Assembly (NCBI RefSeq): GCF_938039245.1
Contig: NZ_CALHVN010000040.1
Location: 1-64,000 of the forward strand
Length of the DNA stretch: 64,000 nt
Source of the DNA: an uncultured Campylobacter sp.
GTDB lineage: Bacteria; Campylobacterota; Campylobacteria; Campylobacterales; Campylobacteraceae
Reading direction: 5' to 3'
Position numbers and translations under genes: made by a program. Below are positions 1-8,398 of this stretch, piece after piece. The notes beneath the pieces are model-generated. The model did not search any database. It had not been told where the DNA came from and was given only the letters and a program-made list of their open reading frames with translations. Position 1 is the first letter of the stretch, and every line of letters starts with the position of its first letter.

Positions 1-733
1 ATAGGTTGAGTTGTTATATCGGGCGAAGTTTGTATTTTTTAATATAGAAGTAAATGGTTATGGCTGAATATTTTTGCAATAGTAATTAAATTATGAGATT
101 CTTTGGATACGGTTAATGAGATAGAGTAAAGAACAATAAATACAGATTATGTATGGCTAAATTTTTATCTTGTTAAGACATTAAATGCCAGGTGGTTGTT
201 TAAATAAAAACTTCATCGCTACTAAAGGTCTGAGCTAGCAGAGCGGCAAATTGCCATTTTTAAACAAGATCAAAATTATCCAAAAGGGCATTAAATTTAT
301 GTCGGTGGGTACTTATGCAGGAAAAAATGAGCTTTATTGTCTGCTTCGTATCGGCAAGTCGGAATGAAACTATTTTCACTTTAACGAGAATTGCAAAGAG
401 GAAGCTTACCGCGAAAAAATAGAAAGATCAAAGACAAAAACGGCTACTCAAAGCTAAGATGGGTAAAAATTTTCGATCGAAACGAAGCATTTAACATTAT
501 CCTTTTAGCTTATTCTGGAGTAAAAATGACAAATTTGGTATTAAATAGCAGGAGATGAAAATCGTAATTTTATAGCACTGCTGAAAGTAAAGCCAAAAGA
601 CAAAAATAGGAATCCTTGAAGTAGAGTTTTAGGGTGCGTCTCATACCCAAAGGATGGCGGTAGCGGCTAAATGGAAGCCAAGTAGTAAAGCTTTTGCCTG
701 CAGCATGAATTAAATTTGCGCGAGGAGTAAGGG
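1..733. other. Decayed accessory DNA without an intact gene
   Basis: No intact gene is visible. Short open stretches on the + strand look like broken coding sequence. At 374-558 a reading frame beginning FHFNENCKEEAYREKIER shifts by one base near 426 and continues as IKDKNGYSKLRWVKIFDR to a stop at 556-558. It resembles the end of a small phage or island protein, but I do not recognise the family. With the terminase, integrase and HicAB features to the right, the stretch is best read as the eroded end of a prophage or genomic island. This is inference from context. Confidence 0.4.
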
Positions 734-997
734 ATGATAAATCCATAACAATCTAAAAATCAAAAAACGCGGTACGATTTTAAGATCAGCATCGACAACG
801 CATCTACTTTTGAGCTACTTTGCGAAGCTTACGAGATGAAAAAGAGCGGTATAATAGATCTTATCATGGAGAATTTTACCAAAGGCAACCTCAAACTAAA
901 GCACCACATTCAAAGCATCACCGAGCAAAAACGCGCATTAAAAGCAAAATGTGAAAGCGAACTATCGCTTTTTACAAAATCGGACGACAAATGTTAA
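734..997 (+). pseudogene. Small phage/island gene with an early in-frame stop
   Basis: An ATG at 734 follows a good ribosome binding site (GAGGAG at 722-727), but the fifth codon is TAA (746-748). The same frame then stays open for about 80 codons to a stop at 995-997 and reads like a real small, charged, probably helical protein (for example FELLCEAYEMKKSGIIDLIM, then a lysine-rich tail). The signals for expression are kept while the frame carries a nonsense codon, so I call it a pseudogene. The family is not recognised. The downstream terminase small subunit suggests a phage early or packaging-region protein. Confidence 0.45.
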
Positions 998-1135
998 ATT
1001 TATACCGTTATTTTAGCGAACAGAGACCAAAATTTCAATTTTTACGTCGACTCCGAGAGCAGCGGTGTGCTTTAGATGGTTGCAGGAGTGAAGCTGCCGT
1101 TCGCAGTTCCTGCTTTACTCGGGCAAGGAGTTAAA

Positions 1136-1583
1136 ATGGACGTGACGACTAAAGAGCTAAGCGATATTTTATCTCTTACTCAGCGGCGTATCCAAGATCT
1201 GGAAAACGAGGGCGTGATAACCAAGATCGGGCGCAATAAATGGGATCTAAAGGAGTGCGTCCAAAGCTATATCGAGTATAAAATAGCAAACGCTACGAGC
1301 ACCTACGGGCTAACCGAAGCTAGGGCGCAGAAGGAATTTGCTGACGCTGAGATAAAAAAGCTGATTTTGGCCGAGAAAAAGGGCGAAGTAGTGCCGATTT
1401 TCAAGCTTGAAAAAGATCTTAGCGATATTAGCCTCGACATTATCAAATAGGCTTGATAATCTCCCTAATAAAATAAAAATGCGCGTAAATTTAAGCGACG
1501 AAACGCAAAGCGCGCTAAACTATGAAATAGAAGAGACGCTAAAAGAGCTCAAAGAGTCTAAAATTTATAGACAATACGCTTAA
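1136..1583 (+). pseudogene. Phage terminase small subunit (Nu1-like), frameshifted
   Basis: The start is the ATG at 1136, which follows AAGGAG at 1125-1130; a longer frame from 1076 has no such site. The N-terminus (MDVTTKELSDILSLTQRRIQ) is a winged helix-turn-helix like that of Nu1-type terminase small subunits, which recognise phage DNA for packaging. A helical region with several lysines follows. The frame hits TAG at 1448-1450, but shifting by one base at 1448 reopens it at 1449 and gives 44 more codons (RLDNLPNKIKMRVNLSDETQ, then ELKESKIYRQYA) to a stop at 1581-1583. That continuation matches the usual length of about 150 residues. No large terminase subunit follows, so the gene is a relic. 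Confidence 0.6.
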
Positions 1584-1593
1584 AAGGCTAAAT

Positions 1594-1953
1594 TTAAAGC
1601 CCTGCTAGTTTTAAATTCGCTGCATCGGTTAGAAATTTAGAGCGATTTGAGCTTACCTTATCGATCGCCTCAAGCAGCGATTTAGGTAAATTTACGTTTA
1701 CGCGCACGCGTTTTTCCTCGCTTATCGGCTCCGGAATCATCGCACCGCTTTCGATCAAAGTTTCTAAGGCTGCTCTAAAAGCTACTTCAAGCTCATCCAA
1801 GGCTTCATTTTTACTCTCGCCGTCACCGTAAAAAAATGCTACGCCGTTAAATTCAGGCATAAACGCGCCCCATCCCCCGCCTTCACTTTGCGGGATTTTT
1901 TTTAATTCTATTTTATACGGTAAATTTAAGTAATAATCTAGATCTTTTTTCAT
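1594..1953 (-). CDS. hicB: HicB-family antitoxin
   Basis: 119 residues. The N-terminal half has the partly degraded RNase-H-like HicB fold (YKIELKKIPQSEGGGWGAFM, then a GDGESKNEALDELEVAF segment). The C-terminal 45 residues form a ribbon-helix-helix DNA-binding region (VRVNVNLPKSLLEAIDKVSS). In this family the antitoxin binds and blocks the HicA mRNA interferase and represses the operon. It lies 1 nt downstream of hicA, the usual hicA-hicB order, and probably shares its promoter. Both domains are present, so it should be functional. Toxin-antitoxin pairs like this are often the last intact part of decaying islands, as here. Confidence 0.85.
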   Translation of the reverse strand: MKKDLDYYLNLPYKIELKKIPQSEGGGWGAFMPEFNGVAFFYGDGESKNEALDELEVAFRAALETLIESGAMIPEPISEEKRVRVNVNLPKSLLEAIDKVSSNRSKFLTDAANLKLAGL

Positions 1954-1954
1954 T

Positions 1955-2179
1955 TTACTCTCCTTTGGTAGCTTTTAAAACCGCTTTTACATAAAAAATT
2001 TTCATAGGTTTATGATACGGTAGAGTGATTAGCAACTTGCCGTTTGAAAAACTATGATGAGATCCTTTGATGCTTTTTAACTCAAATCCGCTATCTAGCA
2101 AAAGTTTTTCCAGTATCTCAAATCTTACGTTTGTCGGATTATTTTCAAGCTCTTTTAATAACTTATCTTTTTTGCTCAT
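1955..2179 (-). CDS. hicA: HicA-family mRNA interferase toxin
   Basis: 74 residues, the normal size for HicA. The double-stranded-RNA-binding-like fold is recognisable by the GSHHSF motif around residues 40-45, which carries the catalytic histidine, and by a closing basic helix. The toxin cleaves mRNA when it is not bound by HicB. It is the first gene of the pair. A promoter-like palindrome at 2195-2211 lies just upstream, suggesting autoregulation by the HicA-HicB complex. The protein starts MSKKDKLLKELENNPTNVRF; this extra N-terminal helix before the core is common in Campylobacterota HicA proteins. Function is assigned from motif and gene pairing. Confidence 0.85.
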   Translation of the reverse strand: MSKKDKLLKELENNPTNVRFEILEKLLLDSGFELKSIKGSHHSFSNGKLLITLPYHKPMKIFYVKAVLKATKGE

Positions 2180-2194
2180 TTTTTAAACCTTGTA

Positions 2195-2211
2195 TTGTGT
2201 ATTATACACAA
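2195..2211 (-). promoter_or_regulatory. hicAB promoter/operator palindrome
   Basis: Inverted repeat with 7-bp perfect arms (TTGTGTA / TACACAA) and a 3-bp centre. Read on the minus strand it contains TATAAT (plus positions 2201-2206), a consensus -10 box about 20 nt upstream of the hicA start. A second, weaker half-site-like CTTGTATAAG lies at about 2229-2238. A ribbon-helix-helix antitoxin binding here would cover the -10 box, as expected for hicAB autorepression. Operator function is inferred. Confidence 0.6.
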
Positions 2212-2616
2212 GTATTATTAAAAATCCCTTGTATAAGCCAAAAAGACGTTTTGATAATATGGCGTTCATGCGAAATCAGCAATGCGACCTAAGTGGAGTA
2301 GAGTAGTGGGTCTAGCGTGCAATGAAGTAGTAAACTAGAGAAATGAGAAGCTCTCTATACCGTCGTTGATTAGTAGCTGGATAAAAACTATGAGAGCATG
2401 AGTGATCGGGTGTTTAGGATATAAAAAACAATCAAGCTTTAAATACTTTTAAAAGGCAGCTTTAAGGAAATTTACGTTAGAAATCAAAGTAAAAATCGTA
2501 GTTTTACGCTTACATTAATCTGAAAAACAGTTTTACAACGCTTCTGTCTTCAAAAAAACGGATAGACATACATCTCAAGCAGCCTCTTATCTCTGTTTAT
2601 GGTGTTTGGCTCTACA

Positions 2617-2844
2617 CTAGTGGCTTTTGTTAAAATTAGCCTGCTCGTTTATCTCGCTCCCATGTTTGACGTCGATGCTGTCTCTTACCTTTTGCTCCAG
2701 CTTAAATCTCTCCTTGGGCGCCATGGCCAAACTAAATTCAGGGAAGTCTCCTAAATTTAGCCTTTTGATTTTATTGTCGGCCGGGCTTCGTAATTTGCGA
2801 AAAGCGACGAAATAGGTTTTTATGAGCTTGTATGGTGAGTGAAT
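2617..2844 (-). pseudogene. Tyrosine integrase stub (DUF4102-type arm-binding domain)
   Basis: A 75-codon stretch bounded by stops on both sides (2845-2847 and 2617-2619) and lacking a start codon. It reads PYKLIKTYFVAFRKLRSPAD, NKIKRLNLGDFPEFSLAMA and then a lysine-rich helix. The pattern of a basic beta sheet, then LGDFPEFSLA and a helix, is the N-terminal arm-binding domain of P4-type tyrosine integrases (usual form LG.YP..SLA.AR). The catalytic domain is missing. It lies about 100 bp from tRNA-Gln, the sort of gene such integrases use as attachment site, so it is probably the relic of the enzyme that inserted this island. Confidence 0.55.
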
Positions 2845-2940
2845 TTAGTGAGTTTTTTTGTCGTAACGGCTCAGTAAGTGACGGTAGCGCTTATAAAGAT
2901 TGGTCAGAATACGATGTTTTGAAACATTTTTCCATAAATC

Positions 2941-3014
2941 TGGTTACCCTGAAAGGATTCGAACCTCTGTTAGCTGATCCAGAGTCAGCAGTTCTACCAC
3001 TAAACTACAGGGTA
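2941..3014 (-). tRNA. tRNA-Gln(CTG)
   Basis: Read on the minus strand: a 7-bp acceptor stem (TACCCTG / CAGGGTA), D arm with GTTTAGTGGTAGAAC, anticodon stem GCTGA / TCAGC enclosing the loop CTCTGGA (anticodon CTG), T arm with GGTTCGAATCC, discriminator A and an encoded CCA. Total 74 nt including CCA. Epsilonproteobacteria charge tRNA-Gln indirectly through the GatCAB amidotransferase, whose A subunit is encoded at 12845-14203. The gene borders the island remnants at 1-2850 and is the likely former attachment site. Confidence 0.9.
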
Positions 3015-3359
3015 ACGATAGGCGAAATTATAGCGAGCGAAATTTAAATCAGCTTTAATTATCTCAAATTTTGAGGATAAAATCGTAAAAAATAATCAAA
3101 GCGCGATAAAATGAGCTTGCAATCGTCGCTGGCAGCACTGCAAAAATATTCGAGAGTAAAGGCGGAAGTTCTTGCGGTCAAAATTCGGAAGCAAATTTAA
3201 CCGCATTAAAAAACTTTTCCGAATTTAATACGATAAAATCGCCGCATAAATTTGACCGGATTTAAATTCGCAAAATTTAAACGCCAAATTTGACTACAGA
3301 ACAAAAACTAGGCCAAATTTACTTCCAAATTTTCCTACAGCACCGCGTTTTCGTAAATT
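3015..3359. other. Gene-free stretch rich in AAATTT words
   Basis: Spacer between tRNA-Gln and dsbD. I see no gene. It contains many copies of AAATTT-centred words such as CAAATTTA and TAAATTTGAC, which are spread through the whole window. Confidence 0.5.
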
Positions 3360-5240
3360 TCACAGCCCGAATTTTTCAAGATGCTCTAAAAACTTTTCGG
3401 GCGAGTAAAAGCCGATGAGCCGTGCGTTTTTTAGCTCATCTTGCATGTGGCTACCTGCGCGAAAAAATAGGATCGCAGGCGGTCCGATGAGTCCGAATTT
3501 TTTCATTATCTGCGCGTCGTCACTGCTGTTTTTTGTTACGTCCACTCGCAAAAGAGTGAAATTTTCCAGTTTTTTTAGCACGGCTTCGTCTTTAAAAGTG
3601 ATCTCGTCAAGCTCGTTACAGCTAGCGCACCAAGTCGCATAAAAATCGATCAGTACGAGCTTAGACGAGCTTTTTACTGCATTTTCTAGCTCGGTCAAAT
3701 TTGAGACGGCGATAAAATTCGGTTCATTTTTGCTCAAATTTACGCCTGCACCGCCTGCATTTTTAAAACCTTCAAGCGGATTTAGCGCCGATTTAGCGCC
3801 CGAAAACGAGCCCGCGATCAGCAAGACGGAGTAGATAAAGGCTAGTAGCGCCGTGCCTTTTAGTAGTTTTTTGCCGCCGCTTTGCTCGCTACTTGTCGCA
3901 TCAAAAGCTCCGAAAAATACGCTAGCAAACACGCCGATAATGCCGTAAAGCAGTAGCTCCGCCATAGCTCCCAGTACGCGCGCGCTCAGCCAAACCGCCA
4001 TTATCAGCATGATAAAGCCAAAAATCGTCTTGATTTTGTCCATCCAGGCGCCCGGCCGCGGTAAAATTTTACCCGAGCTTGCTCCGATCAGCAGTAGCGG
4101 CACGCCCATACCAACCCCCATCGTAAAGAGCGCAAGCCCGCCAAACAGCGCGTTTCCGCTCTGCGCTATGTAAAGCAGTGCGCCCGCAAGAGGCGCTGCC
4201 ACGCATGGGCTAGCGATGAGCGCGGATAAAAATCCCATCGCAAAAACACCGATTATGCCGCCCTTGCTTTGAGCTTTTTTGCTAAGCGCGTTTTGCATAG
4301 CAAGGGGCATCTGAAGCTCGTAAAGTCCGAACATCGAAAGCGCGAGTGCAACGAAAACGAGGCTAAAGCCGATCAGTACGGCTGGGGTTTGTAGCACGCT
4401 TTGTACGCCCGAGCCAAAAACGCTAGCCGCCACGCCTGCTACCGCGTAGGCACAGGCCATCGCAAAAACGTAGACGACAGAGAGAAAAAAGCCGCTAGTA
4501 GCGCGCGAGCTTTTGCTTTTGATGTTTTTAGCGTGCGGGTTACCGCTATCAAATTTGACCGAGTTTTCGTCCGACGCGCTTAAATTTACGGCGCCGTTTT
4601 TGTCACCGTGCGCGCTGCTAGCTTGCTTTGAGACGATGATAGAGGATAGGATCGGGATCATCGGAAATATGCAAGGCGTGAGCGATAGCAGCAACCCGTA
4701 GCCAAAAAACGTGGCGAGCGAGAGGAGGAAATTTGCGCTGCTAAGGCTTGCGGCGATGGAGTCTTGCTCGGAGAGCGGGGCTTGCGAGCTTGCAAAATCA
4801 GGCTCGGCGGCCTCTATAATCTGCGCGACGGAGTAGCCGCCAAGCCCCTTTTTGACGCTAAATTTGAGCACTTGCGGTTGGTAGCAGATGCCGTCTTTGG
4901 CGCAACCTTGGTATTCGAGCTTTAGAGTGAAATTTTCGCCGCCGCCAAGCCCTTTTAGCAAATTTATCGGCACGAAAAGGCTAAATTTATCCGTATAAAC
5001 TTCGCGTTCGTCGTAAATTTCGCCTTTTGGGAAGTTTAGATGCGAGTTTAAATTTTTATCACCCAGGCTCGCTGCTAGGCTGTCTTTATAGACGTGGATA
5101 TTTGGCGCGGGGGCAAATCTAAACTCGACATTTTGTTCGTCGGCATGCGTGGTGAGACCGAAGGCTTCTTTAACCGAAAGCGGTTCGGCAAACATAGCGC
5201 AGCAAGTCAGAATCGCCGCAAAAATCATCCTAAAAATCAT
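3360..5240 (-). CDS. dsbD: Thiol:disulfide interchange protein DsbD
   Basis: 626 residues. DsbD carries electrons from cytoplasmic thioredoxin across the inner membrane to periplasmic partners such as DsbC or cytochrome-maturation thioredoxins. All three parts are visible: a signal peptide (1-18) and N-terminal domain with the cysteine pair in GCAKDGICYQ (C113, C119); a central membrane domain of about eight helices with one cysteine each in LTPCIFPMIP and ASPCVAAPLAG; and a C-terminal thioredoxin domain with WCASC near residue 540. An unusual Ser/Asn/Lys-rich loop of about 40 residues sits between the first membrane helices. The ATG at 5240 follows AAGGA and is preferred over the internal ATG four codons later. 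It is monocistronic and divergent from ppk2. Confidence 0.93.
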   Translation of the reverse strand: MIFRMIFAAILTCCAMFAEPLSVKEAFGLTTHADEQNVEFRFAPAPNIHVYKDSLAASLGDKNLNSHLNFPKGEIYDEREVYTDKFSLFVPINLLKGLGGGENFTLKLEYQGCAKDGICYQPQVLKFSVKKGLGGYSVAQIIEAAEPDFASSQAPLSEQDSIAASLSSANFLLSLATFFGYGLLLSLTPCIFPMIPILSSIIVSKQASSAHGDKNGAVNLSASDENSVKFDSGNPHAKNIKSKSSRATSGFFLSVVYVFAMACAYAVAGVAASVFGSGVQSVLQTPAVLIGFSLVFVALALSMFGLYELQMPLAMQNALSKKAQSKGGIIGVFAMGFLSALIASPCVAAPLAGALLYIAQSGNALFGGLALFTMGVGMGVPLLLIGASSGKILPRPGAWMDKIKTIFGFIMLIMAVWLSARVLGAMAELLLYGIIGVFASVFFGAFDATSSEQSGGKKLLKGTALLAFIYSVLLIAGSFSGAKSALNPLEGFKNAGGAGVNLSKNEPNFIAVSNLTELENAVKSSSKLVLIDFYATWCASCNELDEITFKDEAVLKKLENFTLLRVDVTKNSSDDAQIMKKFGLIGPPAILFFRAGSHMQDELKNARLIGFYSPEKFLEHLEKFGL

Positions 5241-5378
5241 AATATTCCTTGAAATTTTTGTCGCATTTTACACAAGCTCCCATAAAGTCAGCGTTAAATG
5301 TAAAATTAAGAGGCGTATTTTAGCTAAAATTTAATCATTTGATAGTAACATTTTAAAAATACCCAAAGGAGGTTTAGA

Positions 5379-6188
5379 GTGAGTAAAAACGGCACGGATA
5401 GCGTGAAATTCGACTACGAGCACGAGCTTAGAAAGCTGCAAATCGAGCTTTTAAAATTTCAAAATCACGTAAAAGAGCAGGGTCTACGCGTACTCATCAT
5501 CATCGAGGGGCGCGACGCGGCGGGCAAGGGCGGCTCGATAAAGCGCCTAACCGAGCATCTAAATCCGCGCGGATGCCGCATCGTGGCGCTTGAAAAGCCA
5601 AGCGACGTCGAGCGCTCGCAGTGGTATTTCCAGCGTTACGTCGCGCATTTACCGAGTGCCGGCGAGATCGTGATCTTTGACCGCTCGTGGTACAACCGCG
5701 CTGGCGTGGAGCCCGTGATGGGCTTTTGCACACAGGAGGAACACAAGGAGTTTTTGCGCGAAGTGCCTAAATTTGAAGAGATGATCAAAAACTCGGGCAT
5801 TATTTTCTTTAAATTTTACCTCTCGGTTTCAAAAGAGGAGCAAAAAAAGCGCTTCAAAGAGCGCCTCACCGATCCGCTCAAGCAGTTTAAAATCTCCCCA
5901 GTGGATGAAAAAAGCCAGGAGCTCTGGGATCAGTACACTATCGCCAAATACTCGATGCTGCTAGCCTCAAATACGCCGTTTTGTCCGTGGACGATCATCG
6001 TCTCAGATAGCAAAAAGCAGGCTCGCATAAACCTTTTTAGATACATCCTAGCAAATGTCGATTACCCGAAAAAAATAGACGCCAAAAACTTTGAGTGCGA
6101 CAAAGGTATCGTAAGGAGCGGCGAGGAGGAGATCCGCCAGATGGAGGCAAATCTCAAAAACGAGAAGCTATCTAAGATGAACGGATAG
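5379..6188 (+). CDS. ppk2: Polyphosphate kinase 2
   Basis: 269 residues, standard for one-domain PPK2. The enzyme uses polyphosphate to phosphorylate nucleoside diphosphates (or, in some classes, monophosphates). Visible are the Walker A loop (GRDAAGKGGSIKRL, about residues 44-57), the lid and Walker B region (FDRSWYNRAGVE, about 107-118), and the family stretch WDQYTIAKYSMLLAS. The start is GTG at 5379 behind a near-perfect AAAGGAGG at 5364-5371, which settles it. The gene is divergent from dsbD and appears to be alone. Substrate class (GDP, ADP or AMP) cannot be decided by eye. Confidence 0.93.
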   Translation: MSKNGTDSVKFDYEHELRKLQIELLKFQNHVKEQGLRVLIIIEGRDAAGKGGSIKRLTEHLNPRGCRIVALEKPSDVERSQWYFQRYVAHLPSAGEIVIFDRSWYNRAGVEPVMGFCTQEEHKEFLREVPKFEEMIKNSGIIFFKFYLSVSKEEQKKRFKERLTDPLKQFKISPVDEKSQELWDQYTIAKYSMLLASNTPFCPWTIIVSDSKKQARINLFRYILANVDYPKKIDAKNFECDKGIVRSGEEEIRQMEANLKNEKLSKMNG

Positions 6189-6492
6189 GGCAAGTTTGGG
6201 TCAAATTTGACGCGCGGCGCGGCAAACGGTCTCGCGAGAATTTGCCTAAATGTGTCAAATTTGACTCGGCTGTTAAATTTATACTCAGGCGGCCAAACCC
6301 GCGCCTTTTTGATACGAACGGCAGTAGAATCAGCGCTTGTCCGTTTTATAAAAATAAACTTGCAAACGGCTATCGCAAATTCAATAAAGCCGGTCAGAGC
6401 TAAATTTAACTCAAATTTGCCAAATTCATCGCCACAGGGCATATCAAATTTAAACCACGCAGAGCCGTTATCAGCGCATCTTGCAGTCAAAT
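6189..6492. other. Gene-free stretch between ppk2 and the membrane-protein cluster
   Basis: About 300 bp between convergent genes. It holds two copies of the 12-bp palindrome GTCAAATTTGAC (around 6203 and 6258) and other AAATTT words. No gene is supported. A clear terminator with a T-run was not found. Confidence 0.5.
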
Positions 6493-7077
6493 TTAAACAT
6501 CCTCCACGTCATCCACGCCGTACCATGCGCCAACTAGCAGAGCCTGAGCCGTCGCTGTTATCAAGATATTAGCCCAGTGGAGCGCGCTGCCGATTTGCAC
6601 TTTTGCAAAAACCGCGATGTAGCCGGATAAAACCGAGAGTATAAATATGTAGGCATAAATTTTAAACAGCGGATTTTGCGTGACGCGCGCCAACCTAAAA
6701 TTTAAAATCGTCCAAGAAATCGCCGACAAAGTAAATAATGTAAAAAATATAAGCATAAACTCGGCGCTATAAAATCTTTCCTTAAAATATGCCGTCGCCA
6801 CCATAACAATCCAAAAAATCCAACTCGCATGAAACGGCCGTACGAGATTTATCTGGCATAGAGGCTGAAGCGCTTTAAAAGCCGCATAAAAACAAACGAT
6901 TGCGCCTATGGATACGAGTACCCAATGGTTTCTGTCCTGAAACTGCGGCGAAAAAACTACAATGTAAGACGACAAAATCGTAAGCGACATGCAAATAGCC
7001 GCTAAAAATCCTAAATTTCTTGCGTTGTTTATTGTTTGGGCTTTGTCTTCGGTCAAATTTTGCTCGTTTTCGTCCAC
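6493..7077 (-). CDS. Paralogous small membrane protein, family member A
   Basis: 194 residues with a short acidic N-terminus and about six predicted hydrophobic helices. I do not recognise a named family. It shares with 7079-7719, 7732-8398 and 19595-20188 the motif NF-[RK]-L-x3-[TN]-x-N-x-LF-x2-Y (here LNFRLARVTQNPLFKIYAY, about residues 125-143) and a similar helix layout. The start is GTG at 7077, preceded by GGAGG at the very end of the upstream gene, so translation is probably coupled. It is the last gene of a three-gene leftward operon of relatives. It ends YGVDDVEDV and is the only intact member of the trio. Function unknown. Confidence 0.65.
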   Translation of the reverse strand: MDENEQNLTEDKAQTINNARNLGFLAAICMSLTILSSYIVVFSPQFQDRNHWVLVSIGAIVCFYAAFKALQPLCQINLVRPFHASWIFWIVMVATAYFKERFYSAEFMLIFFTLFTLSAISWTILNFRLARVTQNPLFKIYAYIFILSVLSGYIAVFAKVQIGSALHWANILITATAQALLVGAWYGVDDVEDV

Positions 7078-7078
7078 T

Positions 7079-7719
7079 TTACTCCTCCTTTATCATAGTC
7101 CAGGCGTATAGATAAAACGCAGTCGGCAGCACGTATAGTATCGCGATGCTTAGCGCCGCGGCTAACATATACATACCTCCTCCAAAAAAGCCAAACATCG
7201 CTAGAGTTTTTATCGCTCCTCCGACGACGGCGCTAATGATAGCAAAAAATACGTAAGTCTTAAAAAGCTTATTATTCGTGATTTTGGCCAGAGCAAAATT
7301 TAGCTTAAACCAGAGTATAAAAAAATATATGCCGATACCGACTAATACGTAGCTAACGGCTTTGACGGCGCCCGGCGTTATCCCTTCTAGACTAAGCGCT
7401 AACGAGATAAAAATCGCTAGTACGACCGCGATTACGGCTTTTATGAAGATTTCATAGACATCGGTGTCATAGATATCGGCTAGTTTTTTAATCGCTAACC
7501 AAATATAAATAGTAGCCGTTAGCGTCGTTAAGTTGGTGATTACGCTATCTATTAGCTCTAAGTTTTGCAGTTGCTTTAAGGTATGGGGTTGCGTAAAGGC
7601 TTTGTAAACCGCTATCAAAAACGATGCAGCAAAATTGGCTAGCAAAAACCAGCATGATATTATGCCTTGTCTTTTTGCTTCTTTTAGGACTTTTTGTTTA
7701 TATGATATTTCTTACACAT
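7079..7719 (-). pseudogene. Paralogous small membrane protein, member B, with a frameshift near its start
   Basis: The conserved part (188 codons ending at 7079) could only start at a TTG (7645), which cuts into the first helix. Upstream in the same frame lies KEAKRQGIISCWF, matching the N-termini of the relatives (SEAKTQGIIG in member C). An ATG at 7719 has AAAAGGA in front, 12 nt after the stop of member C, but reads into a stop after 11 codons. One extra A in the A5 run near 7692-7696 would join ATG and body. So the gene is either frameshifted or mis-sequenced. The body has about five membrane helices and the family motif (LNFALAKITNNKLFKTYVF). Function unknown. Confidence 0.55.
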
Positions 7720-7731
7720 TTTTCCTTTTGC

Positions 7732-8398
7732 TTAGATTTGTTTACTTTCTTGGGTTTTTAGCGGCATAAATTTAGGCTCTAGCTCCTCCGCGTTTACGCC
7801 TGTTTCGTTTAAATTTGCTTTACTTTCGTTGCTAAATTTACCCACGCTGATCCATGCCGCAAGCAAAATGCACGAGGCCGCAAGATCAAGGGACGCGGCT
7901 ACGGGGGGTTTTAAATTTAGCTATGGGCAAGATTAGGCCGGGCCAGGCGGCCTCTAGCGCGTAGTATGCGGCATTTACGGCGACGTTTACGGCAAACGTC
8001 CATCCGTAGACGCGAAAAAGGATGCGGTTTAGCGCGCGGGATAGCTTAAAATTTACCGCGATCCACGAGATCGCTACGGCAAATGCGACTAGCGGAAGTA
8101 GGGCGTAAAATATGACGTCGAGAAAATTTTCGTCAAGGACGTAGAGCGCGATGAGGCATAAAATAGCCGTTAAAAAGCCGTTGTAGGCGTTATTAAAGAG
8201 GTTAAAAACGTTTGCGCCCGATAGGTCTTGGGCGTGGGCTAGGGCGTAGTTAAAAGATGTTAGCGCAAGCAGCCACGCAAAAATATGAATCAGCCAAAAT
8301 ATGTTCCAATCGCCCGCCAGGTAGCTAGCATTTGTCGCTAAAATGCAAACCGCGCCGATGATGCCTTGGGTTTTGGCTTCGCTAAATTTTATTTTCAA
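7732..8398 (-). pseudogene. Paralogous small membrane protein, member C, frameshifted at a G6 tract
   Basis: The start is TTG at 8398 with AAAGGAG just upstream. The uninterrupted frame stops at 7886 after 170 codons with an odd end (KFKTPRSRVP). Removing one C from the run of six (plus-strand G6 at 7903-7908) continues the frame as VAASLDLAASCILLAAWISV and a hydrophilic tail to a stop at 7732-7734. The total of about 221 residues supplies the last helix present in the relatives. It has about six helices and the family motif (NFKLSRALNRILFRVYGW). It is the first gene of the trio. The G6 run may be a slippage site, a fixed mutation or a sequencing error. Function unknown. Confidence 0.55.

Noticed and set aside
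2627..2815. Rightward 62-codon frame
   Set aside because: It is antisense to the integrase stub, which has recognisable protein character; the rightward frame has none.
2832..3047. Rightward 71-codon frame across the tRNA
   Set aside because: It covers the whole tRNA-Gln gene on the other strand and has no ribosome binding site; the tRNA explains the sequence.
6062..6572. Opposed frames around the end of ppk2 and the following spacer
   Set aside because: They overlap each other and ppk2, and consist largely of translated AAATTT repeats.
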